Of a DNA stretch of 64,000 bases, positions 44,001-55,245 are shown piece after piece; the stretch's first letter is position 1; the number at the start of each line of letters is the position of its first letter. The DNA comes from Thunnus maccoyii (taxonomy: Eukaryota > Chordata > Actinopteri > Scombriformes > Scombridae): NCBI RefSeq assembly GCF_910596095.1, contig NC_056533.1, forward strand, positions 28,308,662 through 28,372,661. Reading direction: 5' to 3'. Below the pieces are notes generated by a model. It did no database searches and was not told where the DNA came from. It saw only the letters and a list, made by a program, of their open reading frames with translations. The position numbers were made by a program, and so were the translations under genes.

Positions 44001-47000
44001 GATTTGAAAACAGAGAGAAACCTATTAAGTCACCACATGAATTCAAAGCACTAGGTGCTGATATTTGTACATTTAAGACGCTAAAATTCAAACTTTTTAT
44101 GTGTCTTGTTGTTTGGTTTTTCATGCAGTTGAAGGCGGCTCACTTTGCTGGAATTCCCACCAGCTCCTGAATTTGCCTGCAGGCTGGTGATTCTCCAAGA
44201 TTTACTTTCAAATATGTTGGGTTTGATTGTTTTACCCTTTATGGTCATCTAGGCAGGTGGTGTTTGTACACTGCCACATGTACTACACCTATAGTAATAA
44301 ATTATACTTGCACACACACACACACACACACACATAAAGGACCAACCATAATATCTATTTTTAAGTTCCCTCATTTTCCAAATTTTAACATCGTCTTTTA
44401 TAAATTATATTTTATTAAGCAGCAAATTAATTAAGTCTATAACCTGACAAATACAGGATTTTTGAAGACGATGCCGATATTGATATTTGATATTTGTAAA
44501 ACTTTGATAAAGATATATCAGCTGATGTTCATGTTCTTTGTACAACCCATAGAGTTTGTTTTCTTTTACAATTGCAACCAACAAATGTGTTGGGCAGTTA
44601 AAAAATAAACTTGTCATTACTCTGATGATGGAAAAACTGTAGAATGGAGACTGTGTCAAAACATATCTTTGGCATTTCTATAATTCAATCACAGCATCGG
44701 CTGACATATACACTAGTAAAATATCTCTGTAATGAGCTATTTATTATTATTTTATATTCTATTTATCTATGGTGTTTAGTTCATTCAACTTATTAATCCA
44801 TTCATAAATGAACAAATCACACGATGTCCCTTCATTCATTCATTCATTCATGAGTCACACCATGTGTTTGATAATCTGCTCTTTGTTCATTCATTGTTTA
44901 TTCACCCATTTGTGTGTTCATTCATTCATAATCACCACTGTGGATTGAATGCAATGACACATCTTACAGTAAAATACTTAAAAATGACGTTTGAATATCG
45001 GTCCACTGAAGTTGTCATCGTGTATGAAAGGGTTAAATATTGCGCTGGCGCCACAAAATGTTATCAGGGAATATTTTGCACGTGGTAAATTACCTTATGC
45101 ACATTTAAACAATATGTCAAAAGTTCTGCATCATCAGCAAGTGGCTTCTCAGCTGTGAAAATGACAAAGAACACCAGAGGAAAGGAGATTTCTACCGTCT
45201 CTCTATCGGCCACTGAGCTCACAGTGGTCAACATCAGTCGAGTGTCTCACATGGTGTCACCCTCCATCTATTGTATCACTGTGCTCCGCTGTCCCTCCTC
45301 CATGTCATTAAATCTTCCCCGTCTTCTTTTCTGTGAAGCCATTTGCTCAAAAGACAAAGGAACCCCCGAACCATTCGCAACGGCCCCAACCGTTGTTATG
45401 GAAACACAACAAGTGCCTCACATGCCGTACACCGACACCAGGAATATACAGCGTACTTGCACCACGGCAGATTTAGGGCCTCACATCGATTCATGCAGAA
45501 AAAATCCTGCCATCTTTATTTACCTGTAGCATAATCCTGTCCTGTCATTGTCATATGAAACATATTCTCACGCCGAGACCGAACTCGACATTTCACAGCA
45601 TCCAGAAAGCGCTCAAGTTTTTGGAAACTGTAAAATCCTTTTGTCCAGTGCTTGCTGTGTGTGTATTTGTGTGTGTCTTTTTGTGCATACACATAAGTCT
45701 GCGAGTGCCAGCCAAACAAAAGTTCAGCCTCAGAGTGAATTAGAGCACCGAGCCACATAGCCTCTCAGACGTTGCTATAGAAACAATTGTAGCTGCATAC
45801 AGACAAGTACACTGTCACTGTAAAGATACAACAAACAACAGATACTTTTACAACGTGGGACACACACACACACATACACACACACACACAGACACACACA
45901 CACACACAGAGGCTTAAGTGGCATATTAGTCTGAATATCAAACACTCAAGCTATAATTATTCAAAACCTTGTGGTATATAAGTGTAATAACATACAGAAG
46001 GAGTGAATACAGTTGCTATAACTACAGATTAAGCCAGACTGCCCTCGTTATAAATCAGGTCATTAATGAGGCTGTATTGTTCTGTCGGGGATGAATAGGT
46101 CAGCTTATGAATGCCATGTTATGTAACAGCAGCCCCAATATAAATCCAATTTAAAGGACGTGCATTTTTGTGTCTACGATGAATTATATATACATAAAAG
46201 TTTGGTAAGACTTAACTTCAGTCTTGCAGTCAGGACTCACGTAGAACATAAGAGAAAAAAGTGTGTGTGGATGTTTATTAAAGTGATATTATAACAAGTA
46301 GTATGTCAGTTTAACATTGTACAAACTGGTCCAAGTGTGGCTGAGTCCCTTTAACTCGATTTTAAAATTTCACCACTAAAATCCTTTACAATGGGCTAAA
46401 CCTGGTGTTGGAAAAGTAGTGTCAGCTTACCCAGAACCAGCAGCTCCACAGAGGCTTCATTCTGTCCCTCTAGATCATCAGCTATAACCACTTTACAGAT
46501 GTAAACTCCACTGTCTCCCCACTGGACTTCTCCGATGCGCAGGTCTGCCTCTGCATGAGAAAAACGGAAATGGTAAGAAATTGGGGGGGGGGGGAAATAT
46601 CATCTAACACCTCACTGTTTCAAGCTGCTGGAGAGGAAAAGAAAACAAAAAGAGATTTTTTTCTCTTTCAACATTCGTCTTCCAAATTGTGCAAATGACG
46701 CGTTTTTTGAGTTACAAGCCGCTTAAAACTGTTTGACATGCATAATATTTGCATGTCTGCATACTGTATCCATTTTTTAAAACTGATAAAAGACTGACAA
46801 AATATGTGGCCACCCAAACATTAAACCCATATGTGATTGTTGAACATCATGGGCATTAATATGATCCTTTAACCTCATTAACTCCACTAGAACACCAGCG
46901 TCCACTAGTTGACCGTCTCTCGCTTTCTTGTGGTTTTTGCCATGATGAGGAAGACCTCATGTTTACAAAAATATGAAGTCTCCAAATGTCCTTTTTGGAA

Positions 47001-50000
47001 ATCCACCTAGACCTTTTCATGAAAAAAACACTGTATAATTGTCATACTGTGTGCTGTCTTCTTCAAATTTGAGGCAGGTTTACATCCCCATACTGTCCTC
47101 AAGCCTTATAGACAAAACCACAGGCAGTTTCATCATCTTGGGTTTTTACACCAGAAACTTTCAAATGTTTCCGTTCTGGCAAGACCTTTTTTTTTTTTTG
47201 CATACAGTCACTGTGGTTCAGGAGCTACAGTCATTTTAATTTCATTTTTGGTGTTTTTGCTCCAAAACAGGGTCAAAGGGGAAGAGGTCAACAGCCTCCA
47301 CTCTGCTGGAAAGGCTTTCCAAAAGATTTTAGCACCTGGTTGCAGAGATTTACTCCAATTCAGCCACTAGAGGATAAGTGACGTCGACCACTGATGTTAG
47401 GTGTTGGATGGTCAAGTTCTCCCACATCAAACTCACTAGCAAAATCAATGAAAAACAGCTGAACTACAGACAAAAACTTCCTTTACATGGTGTATTTGTG
47501 ATACTTCAGGATAATGCACACACAGTCACTCTCCATTTGTCCTTTTTCAGGTTTTTTTCTAATTACGAAAGCAAGATTCCAACGAAACACCATTTCAAGT
47601 GCATGAACGGCCATGAAAACAATTTGAATTGAGTTTGGCTGGAGAATCGAACACACAAAACAATACTAGGCCGCTGACTCCATTGTAAGGGGGTCAGACA
47701 TGTAAATACAGCACACAGGAAATGTGTTGAATAATTCACTTCCTTTTCCTGCTTGCCAAGGAAAGGGGAGGAGAGAAAAGACAGACCACATTGCAGCAAT
47801 GTTCAACAGTGAAACACCTCCATCATTCAGCATTTATTTTATTTTATAGTTTAATACTGCCTGGTTTATCATAAAATCAAAACCATGTCTTGTCTGTTTT
47901 CTTTGATTCATGTTATATACAGTATGTTGTGTATAACTGATGAAATTCCTCCACTCCACTCCAAAAACATACAAGTCATTTGGACAGCCGTAAGTGTGAA
48001 CGAGTGTGTTGGTCTGTCTGTGTTAGCTGTGTGATTAACAGAACACCCCCTGCCCAGTGCATGCTGGGACAGACTCCAGCTTCCCTGTGACCCTGAATAG
48101 GATTACATGGGTATGGATGACTGGGCGTCTCTAGAGGCAACATTCACTTTTTTGTCCGATTACAACATCACTGCACTGACCTGTTTCAGGACAGTAGGCG
48201 GAGGGGAGCAGAAGAAGAAGAAGAAGAAGAAGAAGAAGAAGAAGAAGACGAAAAAGCCAAAGAAAAACCTTTCACAAAGAAAAAAATACACAGTAGTGGG
48301 ATGTGGACAGTTCTAGAGAGCGAAAATAAAAGCAGGACATTGAAGTACATCAGAGAGGAGGAGTGAGAGGTCAGGATGAATGAGATGACAGCGTGAAAAC
48401 CACTTCTTTTGTCTGTGTTCCTGGCTGCTGAAGAGAAGGTTGATTCTTCACCCAGAGTTGGAGCACCATAAATCTGCCTGCAAACAAGACTACTTCTCTG
48501 TCTCCAACGCACACACACACACACGCATATATACACACTAATGTCCCTTAGATGAACCTCAAATCAATGTAATGGTGAGAAAGTAAGGAAATGCAGACTG
48601 CACGGAGACATGAGGATAGCATAATCATGAGTTCCTGTTGTAAACTGGTGCAATGTTTGCACCAATTTTGCATTTATGAGCACGACAGATGTCACTTCAA
48701 GCTTATAGTCTGATTCTTCTACATGTAGGAACCTTTTCATCAATGCTTAAAACATTCACAACCATATGCAGATAACATGCAATAGATTTCTGTTATTTCT
48801 GATGGTTTAGGTTTTCTAAGCGGTCTTGTTTTGTTAATTTATTTAAATGAATCTGTTTTTGCTCTTACACATGCTAGATCATTTACATTTACTTCTAAAT
48901 TCTCGTGCTCAGTTGTACGTTTGGCAAACGACAGTAACCTCCTCTGTCTCTCATCCTCCTTTACACGTGTGACTCAGATGCAGAATCTCTCCCACTTCAC
49001 TTGTTTGCAGGGTGGGCAAACGCTCCAGTTTATGTCTTTCAGTTTATGTCAACACTTGCCAGGCTTGGCAGCAGAAGGAATAAGCACATTAGTTTGGATG
49101 AATTTGTTTAAAAAGAACCAGGGAAGCTGCTTTTTCTTTGATGAAAAGATGTCCCAAAACTTGAATCTTTTAAAAAAAACTGAAAAAAAGAAAAAGCTTT
49201 TGGGTTTCATAGTGCTGCTCTCCAGGTTTTTATTTCAATTATTTGGTAATTTTCTTGTGTTTCATGCATTTTATTCCAATATCGATGCTTCTGTAAAGCA
49301 CAGTGTGATGGAATATATGAAATGTGTAAGGCTTATAAAATTTAATTAAAATTAAATGAATGAATCAGAAAAAAAAGGAAGATTCATTGGCAATTATCAC
49401 TATTTGACTATTTATAACTATTTGAGTCATTTTTTGCTGCCTTTCTCTGTTTTATATCATTGTAAACAGATTATTTTAGGTTTTTGGCTGTTGGTCAGAC
49501 AAAAAAAGACTTAAACTTCAGCTCTGGGAAACTGTGATGGGCTTTTTTTTTTGTTATTTTCTGACATTTTATAGACAAAAGAACAACTCAATTAACTGAG
49601 AAAATAATCTGCAGATTAATGGATAATAAAAACAATTGTTAGTTGCAGCACTAAATAGATTTATTGTTTAATACTATGATGAATCTGAGTATTGAGCTTG
49701 AACCCACACACCCTTGTGTTTAAAAGCGCTCACAAAGCCATAAACGGATCATGTCTGGCTGGCTGCTTCAGCCGTCACGTGTCCACAGTATTTGGCTTCA
49801 ATAATTCTCCAGTTTCACTTGCCAACTGTGAGCAGGTGAAGTGAAATTCCATCTGAAGCTCCTGAGCTAAAACTCAGCTTCTAACAGTTCAGTGATGTTG
49901 GCAGCTGTGTGTTTTGACATTTAAAAACAAGTCCAGATAAGTGTAAATCCTTACTGTTGATGATGGAAATGTCTCTGTTCTTGTAGTACTCTGACAGTGT

Positions 50001-53000
50001 GAACGAGGAGCCGGAGATGGAGGCCACGGTTCGAACCGTCCGACTGTTGTCGGAGCAGTCGAGGTAACTCGCCGTCATCCCCGTCTCGTACCCTCCTCCA
50101 GCTCCTCCGGTCCCCCCCGTCAGCCCGCCTCCTCCCACGCCGCCGCCCAGGCTGTCGGGGAAGTTGAACGCATCCCGTGTGCGGTCGCGACAGTATGACT
50201 TGTAGACCCACTGCACCACGGGGACCTGGGTGGACACGCTGTTGTACTGACACGGCAGAACCACCGACTGGAACAGCACAGCGTACCTCTTCTCATCTCT
50301 GACGAACACGTTAACTCCCGAACAACGATGAGGGAAGACACCTGGGGGAGGATATGAAGATAATGAGGAAAGAGTGTGAACAAACAGGAAAGTTTAGTTA
50401 ATCAGTACAGTGATTGTGTTTGAGAAGCTCAATCAGGAGACGCTGCAAACTGTTTCTGCTTGAATGTACACGGCACTGGTCTGCAACTGGTTTCAGTAAC
50501 ACCTGGGAAGGTGTAATGAAGGGGATTTAAGGATGACTACAGCAGACAGCAACACACGATGACTCAGATGCTGAGTCAAGGTCTAAAAAAAAAACCCTGA
50601 TCGTGTGTGCTTACTGTAAAAATATCTGACAAACCCAGTGTTTTTCCAAAAGAGGTTCAGCAAAGTAAAAAAATATTTCATATTTTCATTTGAACTGGAA
50701 TGAAATGAATCATCGTGCAGTTTGACAAGATAAAAAAACAAAGCTGTGTCAAGGCTGTTTGAGCTGCTTCTGCTCACTAAAAGACTGACTGCGAGCTGAG
50801 TTGACCTGACGTTGTTTTGGTGCCTCTGAAGCCGCAGGACTCTGGGTCACATGATGACCGGGAGCTGGAGCTCTGCAGTTCAACAGCAACACTCCCTACG
50901 GAGGTGATCATGTGAAAAGAACACGCCCACACACACATACACACACACACCCAGAAACATCTGTGTGTGCTGTTGTGTGTTTCCGAGGCTAGGCAGTGGG
51001 ATGTGCGACTGAACTGGACCAGTGAACATGGATGAGGTGAAAGAAGGAAGGAGGGGCTGCTTCACTTAATCCAGACCAGACCTGCTGAAAGAGCTCTGTT
51101 CTGTTTCTGGACTCTGAGCACGATGATATGTTTACTATGAGTTTTACTTTGAGGATTGTTTACAGATTTTCACATTTTTAAAAACTTTTTTCTATTAAAA
51201 AAACATCACAGACCTGGACATTAGCTAGCACTGACATGATATGTCAATTATTAATGATTGATTCATAATTCAAGTCATCTATCAAGCACAACTATACATT
51301 CATACATCCATACATTCGCTGGTCTCAGCCTCATAAATGCTTTCTGCTTTCATCTGTTTGATATCACTTAAACTTGAATATTTTGGGGTTTTCAGATTGT
51401 TGGTCGGACAAAAAAATCCATTTCAAGAAGTCATCTATGGCTCTGAGAAATTTTGAAGGGCTTTTTTATCTTTTATTTTAGACTGCACAATGTATTATTT
51501 GTTAATATTATTTATTATATTGTATATTAGGGCTGCAACTAATGACTATTTTCATAATTGATTAATCTGTTGATGAAGAGGATGGTGAAAAATGTTGATC
51601 ACTATTTCCCAGAGCCCAAGGTGACGTCCTCAGATGTCTTTTTTTGTCCACAGCTTAGATACACAAATGGATTAATCGACTACTTGTTGAAAATCTATTG
51701 TATATCATAATTTGATAATGAAAATGATCACGAGTTGCAGCCTTTTACAAACAGGGTTTGAAAGAAACTGTCAGGCCACATTACCACAAAAACACATACT
51801 TCTCTTTACAGGATACCAGGATAACCCCCATGCTCTCATATACAAAGCAATGCCGTTTAAAATCCCACATCGTAATGACTAAACATTGTTAAAGCGTAGT
51901 TCTGAAGATGGAAGCACTTCAAAACACAACTGATTAAACTACAGTCAGACTTTAAAGTGAGTAAAACAGACCAAGAGATGTTGTTTCACTAGCTTGTTTG
52001 CTGCTGCTGCTTCACTGTAAGGTGAGTCACACTACACTGGAAACTGTAAAACGTATGTTAAATGTATAATATATGTATTAAATGTATGTGTTTATGTAGA
52101 CCCACAGTTACAAAAGATAAAGAGATCAGTCCTTAAAAAGAAAAATACATTATTTGAAAAACGATCTACGGATTATACGGCTATTCAGTTACAACTTGCA
52201 CAGTAGTTTTGTGCTTTAATATTTCTCACCAGTGTTGAATGCTTTTCTATGTATTAAAGGATTAATCTGAAGCCAATTTGGTTATGCAGGAAAAGTCTGA
52301 GGTTTGGCTGGTGTGGTGTGGATTTTGGAGAAAAGAAAGGCATAGTTTCAGAGGAATCAAGCGGACTAAAACATAAATTCCTCAGGCAGAACTTTACTCT
52401 GACTTCTGAGAACTGGAGCAACCTTCCCGGGATCACAGGCTGTGGGGCGATCCGGGCTTTATTAGTTTTCAAAGGAAGCCACCTCCAGAGGAGAAAATGA
52501 AAGCAGGAGGAGGAGGAGGAGGAGGAGGTGGAGGAGGGGAAAGATAGTTACTGTTGTAATATTGGATGGAGGAGCCTTGCTTTGGATGTTTGTAGTGGGT
52601 GTAGTATAAATGTTTTTCTGCTTTCATTTGAGGAGAATAATAACATAAAACATATTACAGATAGAAATCCGCAGATTTATAAGCTGGCAGTTTTGCATAG
52701 AGACAGACGTGGTATCTGCCTCTAAGTAAGCAATTAAAAATGGTACAACTGAAAGACCCCTATACTACTGTAATACACAGCTTACTGTAACTTCCATAGT
52801 ATTTGTATCTCATATTTAACACATCTTACTAACATTATGCTCGATTATAGTAATAATTCATAAATTTAACTTTATATATAACTATACATTTTAAATACTG
52901 TATCTACTACATTATTTTGATCTGCACTATTGGTTTTGCACATTATTTATGCACACTAGGATAACGAATTGTATATATCTGTCTAAATTGTTGTTATATT

Positions 53001-54312
53001 TTTGGCTAATTATCTATAAATATCAAATGAAGTTTGATTTTATCCATAATTAGTTCTTGTAGAATAGGTTTAGGTATAGCAAGTACATCTGTATAGTCCA
53101 GTAACTTGGCACTTGGAACATTGGGCGTAAGGATACGAGCTTTAGGTGTGTGTGTGTTGTCTAGAAAAGATACAGAATGGAAATATGTACGTTTAGATGT
53201 AAATTAGAGCTGCGACGATTGCTCAATTAATCGATTAGTTGATCAACAGAAAATGAATCGGTAACTATTTTTATAAACGACTAATCGTTTAGAGTAGGTT
53301 TTAAGGAAAAATACTAAAATTCTCTTCTTCCAGCTTTTTAAATGTGGATATTTTCTGGTTTATTTAGTCTTCTGTGACAGTAAACTGTATATCTTTGGGT
53401 TGTGGACTCTTGGTCAGTACAAAAGGAGACATCTGAGGTTGTACCTTGGGCTTTCGGGAAAAATTAGTCGTCATTTTTCACCATTTTGTGACATTTTATA
53501 GATCAAACACCACTCGATTAGAAAATAATGGTAATAATCGTTAGTTGCAGCCCTAATTCAAATAAACAGTGATTTATAGTAAACTGCAATCACATGTTCA
53601 CCACACAAGAACAACGATGATTTATACACTATTAATGAAATAACATCTAACTTCTTCATCACCCTTTTTTACACTCTACTCTACTCTACTGTGTGTTTCT
53701 CACTATTTGGAGTGATTTTGGGGGCTATTTTGTCTCTACATACTAAATAAAGTGGTAAACTGTCATTTCACTAAAGGGACTAAATCTGTTAGTTAGACCT
53801 CCTAATCCACAACAGCCCCCAAAGCTTCTGGTCGGATCATTCACACATGACTAAATGCAGAGAAACAGTCGACAGCAGCTCCGCTAACAAACCGGACAAA
53901 ACAGCCGTTAAACCGAGTTAACGTTACACTTTCATACGTTTCTGTGCTAATAGTTGCAGATTTCAGCTTTGGTAGTATAGAGAGGTCCTGGATCCACTAG
54001 TGGAGGAACCAGACACTTGCTAATAACATGTAATTAAAAGAGGGAAAAATGAATTTAACTAAATGTTAAACTTAATTTGTCCCATCAGGCTAAATCATTA
54101 ACAAACCAGTGCATGTTAGTGTATCTATAAAGCAGTAACTTTGGGCTAAATGTTACACAAAAAGTAACCCCGGAGTTTAACAACCTGTTAGACTTCAGCA
54201 GAGTGGAGGTCTTTTTTTTTTCTGTTTATCATTTCTTACCTGCCAGACAAACGATAAAAATCCACCACTTCGGCAACAAAAGCATTTTCCAAATACTGAA
54301 GGTGAGTTTCAT
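35492..54312 (-). CDS. ildr2: Immunoglobulin-like domain-containing receptor 2 (angulin-3), ten exons
   Basis: Exons in order: 54240-54312, 49955-50341, 46431-46550, 42038-42094, 39606-39752, 39315-39482, 38686-38814, 37971-38319, 37105-37843, 35492-35530. Total 2208 nt, 735 aa (human ILDR2 639). Signal peptide about 1-25. V-type Ig domain about 35-193: VVLPCQYNS, VVQWVYKSYCRDR, a Gly-rich insert (about 78-96), SRTVRTVASISGSS, WGDSGVYICKV. Transmembrane helix about 214-233, starting MPEWVFV, then WCQCCPHSCCCYVSCWCCP, where the usual angulin RCP is SCW. Tail: LYEAGKG, DSLRVLQYVEKQLAHFNPAR, SLSELSSLHEG, PQRYxDN repeats, SLDELEEFAASY, YDGTFLNSLLERKAK, LPPYSDTE and C-terminal SRDSLIV (PDZ ligand type). 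MPEWVFV, SELSSLHE and the gpa33 neighbour favour ILDR2; the C-terminal LLSRDSLIV is more LSR-like, so lsr is the alternative. Family knowledge: angulin at tricellular contacts, implicated in lipid handling. Exon 57 nt (42038-42094) codes the stalk and may be alternatively used. Confidence 0.9.
35531..37104 (-). other. ildr2: ildr2 intron 9
   Basis: Between the exon ending RKSRKV-type sequence and the last 39-nt exon. Holds a doubled interspersed repeat at about 36120-36440. No additional exon recognised. Confidence 0.6.
36120..36440. repeat. Doubled interspersed repeat in ildr2 intron 9
   Basis: Two diverged tandem units each with GTGGCACTAGAG, CATCTG(A/G)GAAC and ATGAATGTCTGTA(T/C). Ends CGCCCCCAGAGCCATGGCT. 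Confidence 0.65.
39572..39596. repeat. GT microsatellite beside ildr2 transmembrane exon
   Basis: Lies within ildr2 intron 5, about 10 bp from the donor of the exon at 39606-39752. Confidence 0.95.
39830..40283. mobile_element. Interspersed repeat in ildr2 intron 4
   Basis: Contains GCCTCAAGCAGAGATGAG, GTAGTACTTCCCAACACC and ends TGGAATTCCCCTTTAAA; pattern recalled from multi-copy teleost elements. No second copy inside this window to confirm. Confidence 0.45.
41035..41073. repeat. CA microsatellite
   Basis: Long CA tract with one interruption, ildr2 intron 4. Confidence 0.95.
41213..41272. repeat. Interrupted CA microsatellite
   Basis: CA tract broken by CCTTA and CCATA units. Confidence 0.93.
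44311..44334. repeat. CA microsatellite
   Basis: Twelve CA units in ildr2 intron 3. Confidence 0.95.
45860..45908. repeat. Interrupted CA microsatellite
   Basis: CA tract with TA and GA interruptions, ildr2 intron 3. Confidence 0.95.
47281..47470. mobile_element. Tc1/mariner-like remnant in ildr2 intron 2
   Basis: CTCCACTCTGCTGGAAAGGC, CACTGATGTTAGG, GTGTTGGATGG and TCAAGTTCTCCCACATCAAA are degraded matches to the antisense of a Tc1-type transposase gene as known in fish. Short, broken and without an open frame. Confidence 0.5.
48209..48247. repeat. AAG trinucleotide tract
   Basis: Thirteen uninterrupted GAA/AAG units; purine-pure, able in principle to form triplex DNA. Confidence 0.97.
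49385..49653. mobile_element. Copy of TAGGGCTGCAACT family in ildr2 intron 2
   Basis: Inverse orientation; ends AATTGTTAGTTGCAGCACTA at 49653 and includes TTTTCTGACATTTTATAG. Confidence 0.75.
50093..50157 (-). repeat. ildr2: Glycine-rich coding insert in the ildr2 V domain
   Basis: GGN/GGG-rich codons encode about 14 glycines in 19-22 residues between the KSYCRDR motif and the LDC cysteine. Low-complexity GC-rich DNA; the reading frame stays open through it, so it is coded rather than an artefact of the model. Confidence 0.85.
51355..51495. mobile_element. Fragment of TAGGGCTGCAACT family
   Basis: Internal family words only (TTGTTGGTCGGACAAAAAAA, GGGCTTTTTTATC); lies just left of another copy. 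Confidence 0.5.
51528..51745. mobile_element. Copy of TAGGGCTGCAACT family in ildr2 intron 1
   Basis: TAGGGCTGCAACTAATGAC at the left, GATCACGAGTTGCAGCC at the right; internal deletion makes it about 218 bp. Confidence 0.8.
52504..52538. repeat. GGA trinucleotide tract
   Basis: Purine-rich GGA repeats with one GTG interruption, ildr2 intron 1. Confidence 0.93.
53205..53555. mobile_element. Full copy of TAGGGCTGCAACT family in ildr2 intron 1
   Basis: 351 bp from TAGAGCTGCGACGATT to TAGTTGCAGCCCTA. Flanks ATGTAAAT and ATTCAAAT match at 6 of 8 bases, consistent with a decayed duplication. Confidence 0.85.
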
Positions 54313-54490
54313 AACAGTTTTCTCATGAAAGTTGTCTTCTTTTCTCTTTCGTTTCATCCCTGAGCGCCGCTTCAGACCGTTTTTAACGGGCGGATAACGG
54401 GACCACCGCGGCGCTCCTGCGGCGGGACTAGCATCAAGCTAGCAGCAAGCTAATAGAAAAATACAGCTCACCACTTCCGGCGGTGGCTTT
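54313..54490 (-). promoter_or_regulatory. ildr2: ildr2 5' UTR and candidate promoter
   Basis: CpG-rich patch immediately upstream of the ildr2 start (54365-54425) with an ETS-type core ACTTCCGG at 54473-54480. An upstream ATG at 54326 opens a five-codon frame whose stop overlaps the main start as ATGA. An AT microsatellite begins about 60 bp further out. Confidence 0.45.
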
Positions 54491-54545
54491 CACAATAAAG
54501 GCTTTATTGACGCACAAGGAAAATGAACGTCTGTCATCACAGCTG

Positions 54546-54547
<2 letters not shown>

Positions 54548-54605
<58 letters not shown>
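54548..54605. repeat. AT dinucleotide tract upstream of ildr2
   Basis: 58 bp of pure AT; potential cruciform, 236 bp upstream of the ildr2 start codon. Confidence 0.97.
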
Positions 54606-54612
<7 letters not shown>

Positions 54613-54939
54613 ATCCCACTAACACCATTTTCTAATTGCTGTTATCTCAAGATCACAAGATAATTATTTCATTACCTCGAGAAAATGAGCTTTGTATTCT
54701 CAAGATAACAAGATAATCGACCCGTTTTCATGAGAAAACAAAAGACCTTCCTACTGTTTGGACTATCGGGCTGAGAGCTCATATTTTCTTGGGTGTCTAA
54801 CACTATGTATTCTTTATTTTCAAGCCATGCCCATATATGGATGTCTACTTGACAACAGAAGTGAGAATTCCTGAATGAGTCACCCATTTCATGTGAACAA
54901 TAATTCAAAATCTCAAGATATTAAATAAATAAACATAAC

Positions 54940-55245
54940 CCTAAAGGACCAAAATGTAAGATTTAGTTGCATCTAGTGGTGAGGTTGCAGATTGCAACCA
55001 ACTGAATACCCCTCCCGTTCCCCTTTCAAGCGTGTAAGAGAACCTACGGTGGCTGCAAGACTTGTGAAAAATATGAAAGGCCCTCTCTAGAACCAGTGTT
55101 TGGTTTGTCCATTCAAGGGCTACTGTAGAAACATGGCGGTGTGACATGGCAGCCACAGTATTACTTTCACAGGATTAAACACTAATGAAAACATACTTGT
55201 GAATATTATATTCCATTTCTGCCAAGTCCGTTCTGCAAAACAAAA
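54940..55245. mobile_element. Interspersed repeat between ildr2 and gpa33
   Basis: GATTTAGTTGCATCTAGTGG, GCAACCAACTGAATACCCC and GTAGAAACATGGCGG are words I recognise from a common fish repeat. No second copy here. Confidence 0.5.

Larger units (their letters stand above)
42095..46430 (-). other. ildr2: ildr2 intron 3
   Basis: 4.3 kb with CA tracts (44311-44334, 45860-45908), a G-run at 43741-43753 and ATTC repeats near 44832. A 124-codon open frame at 45155-45529 on the plus strand shows no domain, signal or splice support. Confidence 0.6.
46551..49954 (-). other. ildr2: ildr2 intron 2
   Basis: Carries a Tc1-like transposon remnant (47281-47470), a 39-bp AAG tract (48209-48247), a CA tract (48510-48523) and one TAGGGCTGCAACT-type element (49385-49653). 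Confidence 0.6.
50342..54239 (-). other. ildr2: ildr2 intron 1
   Basis: Holds three copies of the TAGGGCTGCAACT element (51355-51495, 51528-51745, 53205-53555), a GGA tract (52504-52538) and CA repeats (50929-50952). No exon seen. Confidence 0.6.

Noticed and set aside
45155-45529. 124-codon plus-strand frame in ildr2 intron 3
   Set aside because: No recognisable domain, no signal or splice support, on the opposite strand within an intron.
48186-48536. 116-codon frame with a Ser run
   Set aside because: The Ser run is the AAG tract read on the other strand.
48831-49349. 172-codon plus-strand frame
   Set aside because: AT-rich intron sequence with Phe/Leu/Lys bias; no domain and no start context that stands out.
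35492-54312. Calling the second angulin lsr
   Set aside because: C-terminus is LSR-like, but MPEWVFV, VVQWVYKSYC, DDLEGQNE, SELSSLHE and adjacency to gpa33 fit ILDR2 better. Kept as the stated alternative.
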